From NCBI GenBank assembly GCA_037043015.1, contig CM073330.1, positions 3,621,263-3,685,262 of the forward strand: a DNA stretch of 64,000 nt, given 5' to 3'. The notes under the pieces were generated by a model. The model was not told the DNA's origin and made no database searches. It saw only the letters and a list, made by a program, of their open reading frames with translations. The DNA comes from Bryum argenteum. Taxonomy: Eukaryota; Streptophyta; Bryopsida; Bryales; Bryaceae. This document shows, piece by piece, positions 22,527 through 35,813 of this stretch. Made by a program: the position numbers and the translations under genes. Within the stretch, counting starts at the first letter, position 1, and each line of letters starts with the position of its first letter.

Positions 22527-25500
22527 ATGGATACCGAAGCAGTCGAGGAAATTCTCTGTAAGTCCATCAAACTCTCAAATATCACAACTTTCATGAAGCA
22601 ATTAACGTATGCTATACAAAGAGCTCAATCGAATGAATTTTAAAGCATTTGCAGTGAATGAATCGAAGCAAGAACAACTGTAAATTATGCATAGTACTGT
22701 ACATACTCCAAAACCCTCAAATTCACATGTGCCGTTATCAACTTCCACAGCTTTATAATGTCAGAGAGTTACAGATGATGCTACGAATCAATTTCGTAGC
22801 AGCCACCCTTCAAGTTTAGTACCATAATTGACATGTCTGCGCAGAGTTTTTGATTTCATGAGCAGTATTAGAGGGTTTGATTGTGTACTGGATGGCAGGC
22901 ACGGAGTGTGGAGGCAAGCACGCCGGTCCATGTGGAATCGAGAAAGTGATATCGGCATTATCGTTGAGCTTGAGCAAGGGTTTTGAGGGTGCAACCAGAT
23001 GGAGTATCTCGGACACCACAGCGGGGCTTTTGAAGCTGTACAAGCGGCACGCTTTCGAAGGTGCTGAGGATACTATCATTGGCGATGTAGTGCACGACAG
23101 GTACTACTACTCCGATCGTTCGTCTCCAAATAAACAAACAAGTGATCTTTTGTAGAAAAGCAGTATAGCAGTTTAAGTGCTTGGATGAATTACGCTTTAC
23201 AATAGCCGCAGGCCGCAGGCGCTAGAATCTGAAAATCAAACTGAGTGATTTGTAATAAAACGTGTTAAAGGTAAAGATGGAGGCCGACACACAATTTATC
23301 ATTCATGCCATACTCTGTCTAAACATCAGACGATATCATAAACTATCACTTGTCATTCCAATGTTGACATTTTGCTGCTGCAATTTCAACAAGATTGAAG
23401 TATTACATGTTGAATGATACATTTGACTACTTCGGGAGCTCTCCATGGCCATGTGAAGAAGATACAATCTGAATATGAAAACTTAAATTGGGTGGAGCTA
23501 CCGATACTATTCCCGAAGTCAATTAGCATTTACCATAGTTGTCGAAAATTCCAAAATCTGCTTAGTCCAGAATTCGTGAATGACTGAGTCGGATTTAGTC
23601 AAATATGACATGTTTGTACTTAAAGCTAGATGAACCATTTTCTGAAGTGATACCAGCCAATGATTGTCAAGGTTAGACTTTTTAAAGAGGACACTGTAAT
23701 ATGGAAATGTTTTAGCTTTCTTGGATTCATTTGTGCGTTTTATGAATCGCAGAGCTGTACTGGAAGAAATACAGGAATGGCTTCATTGGGCAATAGCTGC
23801 GTACGAGAAAGACAGAGCCTCTCTTCTAACTAATTTGTTAGAGAAAAAGGTTCATGCACTTCACTTGGTTCATCTGGTTGAGAATACACATATACATATC
23901 CTTCATAGCTTCCATATCTATCTTAATCAGTCGATATCCCACTCTAGAGATACTTGAAAAAAAACCAATCGGCACTTTCAGTGATATTAGTGGGTGTTTT
24001 CTACGACAGTTCTTGATGCGATTCTTTTGAGATTATTTGAAGATATCCTCACACTATCATATACGAATCCTCCGATGATTGTTCTAATATACTACTTGGG
24101 GTTTCTCTAAATTCACGAGTCTAGAAAGAGTTAGATACGGCACAAGACCAGGATGGTATTTGGAACTTTTAAAATTGTTGCTTTCCGAATACCACAAACT
24201 AACTGAATATTGTGATTTTTGTGTGTTCAGGTGCAATATCAAGATATAGTGCAGTTAGTATCAACGTCAGCGATCAACCAACCCGCGTACTTCATCGCCG
24301 TTTACCACGCTCAACGATGTGTGGTGATGGGAATTCGCGGGACATACAACACTACCGACATTTTGACAGATCTCAATCCTCATACGGAGCCTTTTCAACA
24401 CGGGTGAGTAAGTAATCAAGTCATGAACTTCAACAGAAGAGAAAAGTTTGTTACATTTTGCAGTGGATGTTGGGTTTTTTGATTCATTCTTTGGAGATGC
24501 AGAGCTGCCCATACAGGAATCCTGGGAGCAGCGAAATGGCTTCTGGAAAAGGAAGGACAAACGCTTCAGAACCTGCTTCATGATTATTCGGTGTGTTTTT
24601 CTTACACCTCCTTCTCTTTCATTACTTATTACAACCTCAATATTTTGCAAAAATGACCGAGTTTAGAATCACAAAAACAAAGAGATGGTAATATTACTGG
24701 CTGATAGCGTTATTATAGACTTAAAAACGGGTGCTCTGAAAGGTATAGTCATTCTTGAAGCATAACCAATATATGTCACCAATATGGCACCTTCAACTTG
24801 AGATGGCACTTGAAAAACTATTGTTAAAATGGGGCATTTTAATACTTGAAATATATTGTTAAAATGGCATTTTAACAGAAATGTGCATTCACACTAAAAT
24901 GAACAAAAGTTGGTGAATATGGCAATATAACAAGAATGGAGATAGGGAATGAATACACGATTTGTAAATCTTGGTAGAAGTGAGCAGCTGACTTTGAAGA
25001 AAAGAAATCTAGCACAACAAATTCTCAAATTCTCAAATCCTTCAATTTTACTGTTCCTTAAATGGTGCTTCTAAAGTGCCACTCTATAATATTTGCATTG
25101 AGTAGATGGTACTCCTGCATGGAGGGAGCTATCATGTACCTCTGAGTCTTGATTACAAGAGCTCCATTGTTGCATGGAGGGAGCTATTATGTACCTCTGA
25201 GTCTAGATTACAAGAGCTTCATTATCAACACTACGCCATTATTGACTGTTCTACTATAAAAAACAGAATTCCAATTCTCAGATGAGTTAGCACAACCTTT
25301 CTAAGGTCGTATGCATGCTTCTCTAGAATGTCTAGAATGTCATGAACACAGTAATGCTCTTCGTCATTCACTTTACCTTTGCAACTGTTTGTTTAGTGAT
25401 TCTGTTTTTGCACCAATCGACAGGGATACAAGCTAGTGCTAACAGGGCACTCGTTAGGCGCCGCAGTAGCAGCCCTCGTAACAATGATGCTCAAGAAAAC

Positions 25501-27901
25501 AGGAGCAATCTCAAGACTCCCGTCAAGAGCAGTCTCCAGGATGGAGAGGCTACTCCCAACAAGTGTAACGACCGTGCTAGAGAAGAGCTTCCCCACCACA
25601 GTCGGTGTAGCCTCATCCGAAATCATGTGCTGGGGCTATGGCTGTGCTCCATGCGTCAACCGCACTTTAGCCGAACAAACACCATACATCCACAATGTCG
25701 TCTTGCAGGTACTGTACTTACTTCAATGCTGCCATCCCCTCCTCATTCATTTTAAAGCCTGGAAGAGCAGCAGCACTGTAGCTAACTGCAAAAAGCGCAA
25801 CACAACCATGAATGAATATTCCGCTTTCTCCAGTAGAACATGTTAATCGGGTACGGTAGAATGTTTATCTTGAATATACCTCGACAGGAGAAGCTCTACA
25901 GTGATCCGAAATCCGTGAACAAATTTGTGTATAACTGTCTAAATAGTCTACCCACCAATTTTTTTTTATCAAATTTCATTGCACGGTTTCTGAGATATAT
26001 TGAGTCAAAGTTTCAGTCTTTGTAAAAACAACATATGTGTTTTGAGCAGATTGTGGGCGATTTTTGACTATAGGCGTTAACGCAGAATTTGCTCAAAAAA
26101 CTCGTTAACGCCTATAGTCAGAATTCTAGAAGGTTTGACGGTGGGATGGGATGACCATCAAACAGTTGGTCTTTAAGGGTAAGATCACCGTTTTCATTCA
26201 AAAGTTGAGAGGATAGATATGGTTTAGAGAGGTTTATGCGTACACCACTTTTTTCTCGTACACCTTTGTAAAATCATGTTATTCAAACGCGCAATCAAGA
26301 TGCATGAACATTCCAACATGCATGAACATTCCAACCTCTCGAGTACGTAGGTATTTGGTTTTTGGAATTTTCCATGATTCAATATTTCTCGATGTTGTAC
26401 CATGATTGAGTTATATCTTGAATGAAACATTTGCAATGTTACAATAGGTTGGTGTGCGTTCTACTACTCGCGAGTAAGTCCAACCATGTGCATGCATATG
26501 TCATATAGGGAGACAAAAGAAGTCATTCATCATGGTAGATAAAAGTAATTGCCTAGTGGCTCTGAAAAAGGGACAAAAGAGTTTTCGTTTTTTCTTTTTC
26601 CCTTTTTTTTCTTTTTTAAAAATAATTTTTAATTGGGCAAAAGAGTTTTTGATTCTCATGGGAAAAAAGGGTTTTCTGTTTTTGCCAGGATGATGTGGTG
26701 CCCCGAGTTAATCCCGCAGCTATTGAAACTCTAAGGGACGAGATTCAAGAGACTAGCTTGTATGTAAACATCCTACCCTTCTTTCTTTTGATGTTCTAAA
26801 TTACTATTTTTTTGTTCATATCATGTGATTTTATTATGTTTGCAGGTCGCAAGGTTTTAAGGATGGAAAAACGAAGAAAATGATAGAGTCAATCGAGCGG
26901 GTCAACGTTGGGAAAGCTTTAAAAAGTGGGTTTCATAAAATCCAGAACGCACGAATGGGTCACAAACAACAAGCCGGCTCCGAGGAGGACTCAGAAAATC
27001 GTAAGCCTTTTTTGACTCTCACTTTACATTTACAAATATTTAATTGGTCAACCACTTTACAAGCGATGATGTTTATTACGCAATTAATAGAGTTACCCCA
27101 ATTGTGCTTAGGTGATATAGATAATTTTTGACTAAAAGAATAATCAATTTTCAATTTTTTTGTAGGATGCCACATGTATTGCTACGTTTGTTTTTTCTTC
27201 ATTGCTAAGTGCCTTAAATATCAACTTTTTCCATGACCAACCTCCATGTGCAAAATTGAGCTATAATGTCCAAACAACAAAATAGCGCACTATTTGACAT
27301 TTATGAGTTTTTTGTACAAAACCAAGACATGTTATGTTTCTAAAAAAGCTTCCGTTATAAGTTTGATGGTCATCATGGGAGCCTTTTTGACCATGCAAAA
27401 GAGACTGACATAGTTTGGTGATAAAAAAAATCAGCTCAAGAAGACCTGACGACCATACCAGATGAGTCCATAAAAGATAAAGCACCTTCGACGGAGGGTG
27501 GTAGCATGGATGACCCCGGGACGGAGGTGGGGGTAGCGGCGCAAGCGATTGTGGCGGTGGCGGAGGGGCCGTCGGTGAGCAAGGAGGAGCTTGAGCGACG
27601 GCGGTTGTTTGCCCCCGGGAACTTGTACCACATCCGACGGAGGGAGATCAAGGTCGTCGGTCTTCCGATGCCGGCGAAACCCGTGCTTGACGAGGGCGAG
27701 GAGCCGTTAAAAAACCGGAAGTTCAAGTACCATGTCATCCGAGGCTCGACCCCGTCGTCCCGGTTTAAACGGATTATTTTGTCGAGTACCATGCTCTCCG
27801 ACCATAGCTGTTTTAGTATCCGGGATGGCTTGTTGGATGCTATGCAGCCTGATCAAGGCATGGTGCCTTCTCCGATTAACCCTCATGTGGTAATTGAATA
27901 A
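22527..27901 (+). CDS. Class 3 (diacylglycerol-type) lipase
   Basis: Nine exons (22527-22557, 22899-23100, 23753-23849, 24231-24403, 24503-24590, 25424-25708, 26689-26759, 26846-27000, 27435-27901) join in phase, all with GT-AG borders, to 522 codons plus stop. The product is an alpha/beta-hydrolase of the plant class 3 lipase group. The core has AVYHAQRCVVMGIRGTYN, then the nucleophile elbow VLTGHSLGAA (Ser207), then a probable catalytic Asp in QDDVVPRVNP (Asp293 or 294). A C-terminal domain LFAPGNLYHIRRREI ... SSTMLSDHSCFSIRDGL probably supplies the His (about 491). It is expected to hydrolyse acylglycerols or related lipids; the substrate is not shown. Intron 6 (25709-26688) contains a perfect hairpin at 26065-26120. 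Start chosen as the only ATG giving phase continuity. Confidence 0.93.
26065..26120. repeat. Perfect 18-bp inverted repeat in lipase intron 6
   Basis: TGACTATAGGCGTTAACG at 26065-26082 is exactly complementary to 26103-26120 across a 20-base loop. Confidence 0.9.
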
Positions 27902-28866
27902 GGTGCAAATGTTATGTAGTGTGGGTGGTTTTCATTTTGTTTTTTATGATTGGTTGGGAAATTGATTTGTTTTGAAGGTATTGTACCCCCATGATTTATT
28001 CAAGTGTACATCATTCTATCTTGTGGGTAGTTACATTTTTGTGGCTTTCAATAATGGCTCGATTGTTTTTTTGTTTTGTTGTAGCAATTAATGTATCATC
28101 AATTGAAAAATACATTTGTACCATAGCAATCAATGTGCTTGGTGAAACAAGTACAAGTATTTCGAAGAGGAGTGGAAGGGAGAGGTAGCCTTAGGCAAAA
28201 GAGTCCTAGGGAGGTTGAGAGCTATGCCACTCTAGGATGAGCTTTGACCTACTCGTATAAATTCTAGTAGGGAGATAATGTTTATTGAACCTTTTTTAAA
28301 AATTTGTCTCTACGTCTAGGATAAGTCGGTAGATGAGGGTAATGGTGTATAGCCACTTGGTCTTGGTAGCCTCTAGAAGGGATTCTAGATCTTATTTTCT
28401 TGGAGGTGGGTAGTGACTGCTCAAATTTCAACATGAGAAGTTTGTAATGGAGTTTACGGTGTAAGTAATTTTGTGCATGGAGGAAAGTAAAGTGGAAGAA
28501 TAGACTAAGTGGAATCATCGATTTTAGACAGTTATACCAATAGTTATGAGTTTTTGGAATTGGACTCAAAAGTATTCATAAAATAGTGCCCTAAACTGAC
28601 ACCTTATTGAGTTTCTTTATCAATGAATACATGGAAAAATGGTTTGCTTAAACTCTTATGTATATTCCCTATCTCCTTGAAGCCTGAAATGGGTTTTTGT
28701 GATTCCGGGCAGCCTAGATGAAGGAGTTAGAAGTAATATTTTTTCCTGAGAGCTTTATTGGGTCCTCCTTATACTGCAAAGTGTATGTGGTAAAATTTGC
28801 AAAGTCAAATTCCAATTTTTGAGTCTTCTAGAACGATCCTTGGGTTGTGAGCCGAGATGGGGCAGC
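27902..28866. other. Spacer after the lipase gene
   Basis: The first 200-300 bases are probably the lipase 3' UTR. No other gene or clear repeat is recognised up to the TTAA element. Confidence 0.5.
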
Positions 28867-29855
28867 TTAACCCCTAAACGCGCCGAATGTCGAAAAACGA
28901 CATTTTGGATGGAAGGCAGCAACTTTGAATAGCCATATCTTCTTCATCCGAGGTCCGTTTTGGATTAAATCACTTGGGTTAGGTTCCAAATCAAGTCTAG
29001 TTTGCGTTGTAAAATTTGCAAGCCCATACAATAAAGTATGAATTAATGGAATGCACTTTAGTGAAGACAGCGCTTGCTTTTGGGTTTTCAAGCATGGGGC
29101 ATGTATTACCATTGCAAGCCAATTATGTGAAATTAAAAATAGTTTTCATGATTTTTTTTTTTTCATGGTCATGATCTTAAGGTGATTCTTAACAACTTTG
29201 TAGTGTGAAGTTTTTTGATCCAAATGATTTTGCTATTGGATTTGCAATGATGTTTTGTCAACAGAAAAAGGGAGAAAATGGATGATATTTGAGGAGCTAT
29301 ATCTCCTTCATCCACCGTTGGATTTCAACTTAATTTTTTGGGATGGCCTCCAATTAGAGTCTAGTCTAAGTGGTAGAAACCTTAACAAGATCGAAGGTGT
29401 TTTGAAGATAAGGCATGAAATTGAATGCAAAGGGTCTAGGTTTGGACTATTTTTCCTTTGTAAACTTTTTGGCAGTTTTTACCATTGCATGAAAACTATT
29501 TTTAATTTGAGCCAAGAAATTTTTTTGATGAATTTTTTTTGGGTAAAGGACTTATTAAGATGAAGGTGAACATCTCTCTAGTTGGTAATTTTTTCATTGC
29601 AATAGGTATATTGGTAGCATTTCCACCTCAAAGTGAAAATGATGAAATTTTGCAGTTTGTTTTTAGTATTAATATGTTATGATCTTCCGATCTATAAGGC
29701 CTCATGACTCAAGTTTTGGTCCACATGATCTTGGATAAGTCTATTACAAGTTTGTACGGTTGAGATCTTAATAGCTTCTCTTGATTTTCATCTATGAGGA
29801 TTTCTATGGAAATGTGCTTTTCTGCTAAAAATAGGCTGGGGCGTTTAGGGGTTAA
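28867..29855. mobile_element. TTAA-type element, copy D (989 bp)
   Basis: The ends TTAACCCCTAAACGCGCC and GGGGCGTTTAGGGGTTAA are complementary over 15 bp. The interior aligns with C1 (17433) in the same orientation and with H (62979) in reverse. It has no transposase frame, so it is a longer non-autonomous member of the family. It preserves the unoccupied CTTAATAGC site into which C2 inserted in C1. Confidence 0.88.
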
Positions 29856-31199
29856 AGAAGTAACTTTTTTAAAACTTGTATTTTGGAACATGTTCATTAC
29901 TAAATCACTACTCAAATTTCAAAGTGACTCAAGTCAAAAAGTTTACCACTTTTCCAAGGGGAACATCCAAAAATTTCAAAACCAACCTTCGCAATGCCCT
30001 AAAAAACTTGGGAGACAAACTTTGGATGTTATGATCACTCAAATGGTAGACATCAAACGGTCAATTTTTTTAACAGTAATCAAGCATATTCTTAAGTACA
30101 AGATCTTACGGTTGGAAGTTTTAAAAAAGGAAAAGAAATTAGTTCACACCCCCACGAGTGCTTAGAAGTAGAGAATCCGCAGTTTTGAGGTTTCAAGCTC
30201 CCAAAAAACACCAAGGAGATTTAGGGGATATTTGGGATAATGAAGCCTTGTAAGCCATTATGGTACTGCTGAGTTTTAGCAGCCTTTGTTGAACATGGAT
30301 TGAAATAGTTAACTCCTCAAAATCGAAATCAACAACATTGTGGTCGGCTTGCTTAAAGAAGATACTTGTTTTGGCAAAATAGAAACTTTAACTATATATT
30401 TATCAAGATTGGTACAATGAAATTTGATAAAAATTGGTGGATAGACTAGTTAGTCACTAACAAACAAATTCCTACTTTTGGATTTTCCAAAATCCAGTTC
30501 AAAATTTTTTGTTCACAGGTTTCAAATGTTGGATTTACCAAAATGGAGTTCAAAATTTTACATTCACGGATTTCACACATGGCCGTCTTAAAAGTCACTC
30601 TTGAGCTTCTACTCGTAACATCGAGTAATATTATGTACTTTAGGGTAAGAGAACCTAAATCCGGACAACCCCCTATTATTGGACAACCTAAAATGAAGAT
30701 TTTCTTGGGATGAAATGAAGATATTTTTTTTGGATAGTATGTTCCTTGGATAGCAAGGGCTTGAAAATACCACAAAAAATAAAATACAATGTCTTTTTTA
30801 TTTGCTAATCACTAAAAAAATAGTATTTTACATGTGTCATCACTCCAAGTATGGTAAATGGCATAAATGTGTAAAAATAGGTGTCCTTACCCAACGTTCC
30901 TCTCAGTTTTGTACTTTCGTATTCAAGTGATTATTGATATATCATTATCATTATACTGGACTGAAGGGCTTCAGAATAGAATCATTGATTCCACACCAAA
31001 ATCAATATGTCCTATTCCCTTGCTGTTATTGTCCTTATTAAGTGTCGCAAAAGTAGTCTAGTTTGGAGCATCAATTAAATGTGTCTACGGGTCCTTGTCT
31101 CAAAAAAAAAAGCCAAATTCAAAAAATTCGTAACATAACAAATTCTAGAAGAGTCCAAGAAACAATAATTCCTGTGGATCCAAGCTTCTACTTACTTCC
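29856..31199. other. AT-rich spacer, no gene recognised
   Basis: Only short interrupted frames are present. A sequence near 30395-30455 is related, on the other strand, to repeats at 25930-26010 and 34700-34760 (CTACCCACCAATTTTT core). Confidence 0.5.
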
Positions 31200-31640
31200 C
31201 CCCATGCACATAAATTGCTTGCATGGCTAACTTCACCACAAATTTTGCGGAGCATGAGCCATCAATCAAGCTGCACACAAATTGCTTGCATGGCTAACTT
31301 CACCCACAAATTTGTCAAGCTTGAACCATGATGTATCACGCACATAAATTGCTTGCAAGGGGAGCTTCACCTACAAAAATTTGTCAAGCTTGAACCATCA
31401 ATCACGCTGCACATAAATTGCTTGCATGGCTAACTTCACCACAAAAATTTGTCAAGCTTGAACCATCTCTCCTTCACATAAATTGCTTGCAAGGGGAGGT
31501 TCACCCACAGAAATTTGTCAAGCTTGAACCATCAATCACGCTGCACACAAATTGCTTGCATGGCTAACTTCACCACAAAAATTTGTCTAGCTTGAACCAT
31601 GATCTGCAAGGGGAGCTTCACCACAAAAGTTTGTGGAGCT
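31200..31640. repeat. 67-bp satellite
   Basis: Six to seven tandem units with starts at 31213, 31280, 31347, 31416, 31481 and 31550 share AATTGCTTGCATGGCTAAC and AATTTGTCAAGCTTGAACC. Period 65-69 bp. Confidence 0.92.
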
Positions 31641-32089
31641 GAAATTTGTGCTATTATTGAGCAGGTTACCTTAGTGACAAGATTGCAGTCTTTTTGGTCT
31701 GAAGACAGCAAAAGTGTATTATTTTGTCTTATTAATGGTTCTTATCTATGAGGATGATTGAGTGGTCCATCCTATTTTGGCTAAGCATATTATCCATTTT
31801 GTCTATTTTGTTGGTTTGTGATGATATAACTGCATTGTCCACTTTTAGTCAGCATGATTTCTGCCTACACTATTTCCTCCTATTGGACATCTGAAGAGTG
31901 ATAGTATTCTACTTTGTCGGCGTTGACTTCACTTTCTTCGTTCAAAATGTAAGCCTTCTTTATCTTTTGCCTTTCATCATTTCATTCATTTCTTACAAAG
32001 TGGTTCTCTATCCTTTTTGGAGAATTGAAATAGAATAAGAACTTCAACTTTGTTTGACGTCGGCGTGAATGGAGTGTTTGTTTGACCTA

Positions 32090-32680
32090 TTCTTGGATGT
32101 ATACGGTAGTAGAATAGCCAATAATGGCAGAGTGCCGATATATAGTAGTAGCATGTACTCACTGCAAACATTATAAGGTGTTACTTTAGGGTACCATTTT
32201 GGAAACACCTATACCTCCAACTTTAGAAATTCATAACTCATTGTAGAAGAGTCCAGGAACACCTATATCTCCAACTTCAAATATTTATAACTCATTGTAG
32301 AAGTGTCCAGGTACACTTATATCTCCAACTTAAAAAAATTATAACTCATTGTAGATGTGTCCAGGTACACTTATATCTCCAACTTTATGAATTCATAACT
32401 CATTGTAGAAGAGTCTAGTCTCCAACTTTACTAGTCCAAGAACACCCATATCTCCAAGTTTAAGAATTCATAACTCCTCGTAAAAGAGTCTAGGAACACC
32501 TGCATCTCCAAATTTAAAAATTCATAACTCATTGTAGAAGAGTCCAAAAATAATCACTCCATTTGCTACAGCTTTCTACTAATATTCCCCATACATAATT
32601 TTTTTTGCAATAGTAACATCCATGTGGATTTTCAGTGCTCAAAATTGCGCAATTACTGGCCACCTTACTATATGCCTAGA
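32090..32680. mobile_element. Dispersed element R2, copy 1, with internal satellite
   Basis: It begins TAGTAGAATAGCCAATAATGG. It ends near TTACTGGCCACCTTACTATA, which read on the minus strand resembles the start, so it has imperfect terminal inverted repeats. It aligns with 39110-39600. In this copy the segment ATCTCCAACTTTA...TTCATAACTCATTGTAGAAG is expanded into a tandem array of about seven 55-bp units (32200-32545). Non-coding. Confidence 0.7.
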
Positions 32681-33674
32681 GCTCATAACACCAATGATGG
32701 GATTGGAGAATTAAATTTATGACTTGTTGAATGTAAGATGCATTGTCAAAAGAAAGCATTATGAAATTTGCCTTGTCGATTCCTTGTAAATATTGAGATA
32801 ATAGTGAACATTCAAAGCTAAATCCATGCATAATTTTTGTAACGATACTAATTCTAAGAGTAGTAGGAACATGCAAAGTTTTCAATAAGCTTTCCTAATC
32901 TGGACTTTGTGGAATAAGACACTCTTGGTCGAAATCTCCATAAAGAGCTTGGTGTAAACTCCACATGTTTTCATTAATGTTGCTAAGGGCTTCCATTATA
33001 GGGCATCTCTAGTAGTGCACATTAGCAATGTTGAGATACTTGTAATATCACGGACCCAAATGGTCTACAAGGTTGTTAGGAATAGAGTCCGCAAGGTTTT
33101 GTAGGTGATCATATTTGAAAATGAGAACACTTAATCATTTGATCATTGCAACTAGTAAGTGAATTTGGTCGGAGATTATGACGGAAGAAAGACAAAAAAT
33201 AAACGAAAGAATGTTGCAAACGGGTATCCAATGCACACCAAGTTGGGGGGGTGTAAGGGTCGCTTCACACTATGGACCATGAAGATTGACCACAATCTTC
33301 TAAAATCTGTGAATGGAGAGTAAAGTGCTCTTGGTCCCATTCGGCTTCACACTACCTTGAAAAAAGGAGAATGACCACTAACTTAGAGGTTCCCAAAGTA
33401 TGCTAAATTTTCCATAGTGGATAATGTTCTCATGATCTCCTTGATTACAGTTGAGTCAAAGCAAATGCTGCGGCTCAACTACAATCAAGGGGCTCAAAAT
33501 TCATTGAATCGCTAGTGTTCAATCATTTAAAAACCAAAAAGGGAAAAGGGAGGGTAAAAGAGAGAATGATGAAGATTTATATTAAACTATTGAGCTTAAA
33601 CTTGTCCTAGTCCAAATTCAAGTTACACTATAAGAGTGACCAAGCCACTCAAAACTCCATTCTTGATACGACTC
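32681..33674. other. Spacer with one stem-loop
   Basis: The only structure seen is an imperfect inverted repeat at about 33437-33484 (CTTGATTACAGTTGAGTC against GGCTCAACTACAATCAAG). No gene recognised. Confidence 0.5.
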
Positions 33675-33755
33675 TTGGTCATTTTCATAGTCATGATCAT
33701 TTTCATGGTCATGGTCATTTTCATGGTCATGGTCATGGTCATTTTCATGGTCACG
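33675..33755. repeat. TCATTTTCATGG microsatellite-like repeat
   Basis: Tandem TCATGG/TCATTT hexamer mixtures occupy about 80 bp. On the minus strand they read as an Asp-His-Glu-Asn repeat within a short frame, which I do not regard as a gene. Confidence 0.85.
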
Positions 33756-35813
33756 GTCTGTGGCCCATAGTGTAAAACGGCCATAAGTAAGGTGGGCGAT
33801 TACACGATGGGGTGATGGGGTTGCTCTTGCATGGGCACGCATGTGTGGATGATTCCCTCGGATAGCATAGCGGTGCCCCATAGACCACAAGTTCTATTTA
33901 TCCAAAGTCATGCAACCTCTGTCCAAAATGATTGGGAATGTGTACCACTGCATGTATTAATTGAACATGGAACTGTTAAATTTCCTTGTTCCTACTCAAA
34001 AAAGGTCTGGTGAATTGACAGGACTGTGGTCAGGTCAGTCTTTACTTGGCGTGAACCATTACAACAAAAAGCACAACCTCCTCTTGTGGACCGTATTTGG
34101 TCTCCATTTGCAAAAGCACCAAAAGTGAGTGTCCCTTCTGTTCATCGGACTTCTTTGCTTTTTCACCATAGTGCAACGGTAGGAGCTCGTCTTAAAAAAT
34201 AATCAATGCTGGTGTTACGAAGACCACCTTTTCACTAGTGCCAACCTAGCACCAAAGTTATGTCCTTACCATTACTACTAATTGAAAACAGGTATTTCCA
34301 TGAAGTACGAGCCCGAGGTTATCTGTTCAATTTGTACGGCCGTAATTTGTCCGAGCAACCATCATCTAGCCGGGGAGGCATGGATCGGTTCATTTAAGCA
34401 AGCAACATCAAGAAATTTCACTCCAATGCTTTACGTTGGGTAAAGACATCGGTTCCAACATTCTTGGTTTCAAGATACGTGCACGATCAGGGTCGCCAAA
34501 GCCCTCCCCCTCACAAGCACAGCTCCTTAAAACCAAGAATGCCTCGTGGATGTGCTTTAACACTTATATTAACCCGTGAAGGAGAAGCTCTACAATGCAC
34601 CTCTAGACGACCATATTTAAAATCAGTGAACCATTTTTTATTTATATTATATTTTTAAAAAATTTGATTTTGAGAAATCCAACCATGGAATCTTATTTTT
34701 AACTGTCTAAACGGTCTACCCACCAATTTTTCTCAAATTTCATCATACAGATCTTGAGATATAATGATTCAAAGATTGGGTTTTTCCAAAAATGAAGCTA
34801 CCTTTTTAGAGGAAATCAAGCACAAGGTGGTCCATATAGGGATTAATTGCTTATCAACTCTCCCTACCTGGAATTTGAAGTAGGCTTAGACCCTTAAACG
34901 CCCAAACAAGCCCCCCACTAAAATGATTTGGAGTGTGGCTAGACAACCTTAGACCTGGAGAGCCCAGACTGAGGAACATTCTGAAGACCCGACGGTGGAA
35001 GTCGGGGACTTGACTTTGGCAGCCATAAGTACAACTCAGGCACTCAGGCACTCAGGCACGGTAAGTAACAGTCAGCGACGACGCACGCACGGGCGGCATA
35101 TACCAAGCAACACCCGCGTCCTCCGCGTCCACCACCCAATCAATCGAACAACAAACGTGACGACCACTTCCCCTCCCTCCCTTCTACGCTAGCTTGCGCA
35201 CCGTTCCAAAGATCCCACATTCTCACTCCTCCCAAGTCTCCTTCGTGGCTGGCGCCGGGGCTAGCGAGCCATGCCACTCTTGACGCCGCCGCCTCCCGGC
35301 CCCACACCGCCCCTCCAGCCCCCCCACAGCGCTAACCAAGCCCCTCACACCCCATCACTTTCTACTCATAGTTACCCAGCACCCACACGTACCAGGAATT
35401 CCCCGCTTTCATTACACTCACTCGCCCCCCTTCACCGCGACGCGTGCCCGACTCCGCCATGGGGCAGGCCACAGCGACAATTGCCCAGAATCCCCCTCAC
35501 TCTCTTTGCTACTAACTTCACCCCGTGTCGTCCTTTGACCAATTCTTCTCCTATACACCACCCCCCCGACATGGCAAGCACACCTCAGACCTTGGATCGA
35601 TAATCAGGTTGCAGTTTCCTCGCACATCTTGCCTGCAAAACTCCAAATTCCTCTGTCTAGAATTCAGGGGTACTTGTCGCAGATTGCGCAGAAGTTAGAA
35701 TTCCTCTGCCCAGGATTCTAGAGTTCTCGACGCAGATTGCAGATTGCCTAGAAGTCAGAGTTCCTCTGTCTAGAATTCAGGGGGTGCTTGACAGGGGAGG
35801 GAGGATTGGTAGC
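33756..35813. other. Spacer and upstream region of the F-box gene
   Basis: A solitary terminus CCCTTAAACGCCCAAACAAGCC of the TTAA family lies near 34890 without a partner end. The last 600 bp are C-rich on the plus strand. AATTCCTCTGTCTAGAATTCAGGG recurs three times in variant form between 35645 and 35785, probably in the 5' UTR. Confidence 0.5.

Noticed and set aside
33618-33890. Minus-strand frame with Asp-His-Glu-Asn repeats
   Set aside because: A product of the TCATGG/TCATTT microsatellite.
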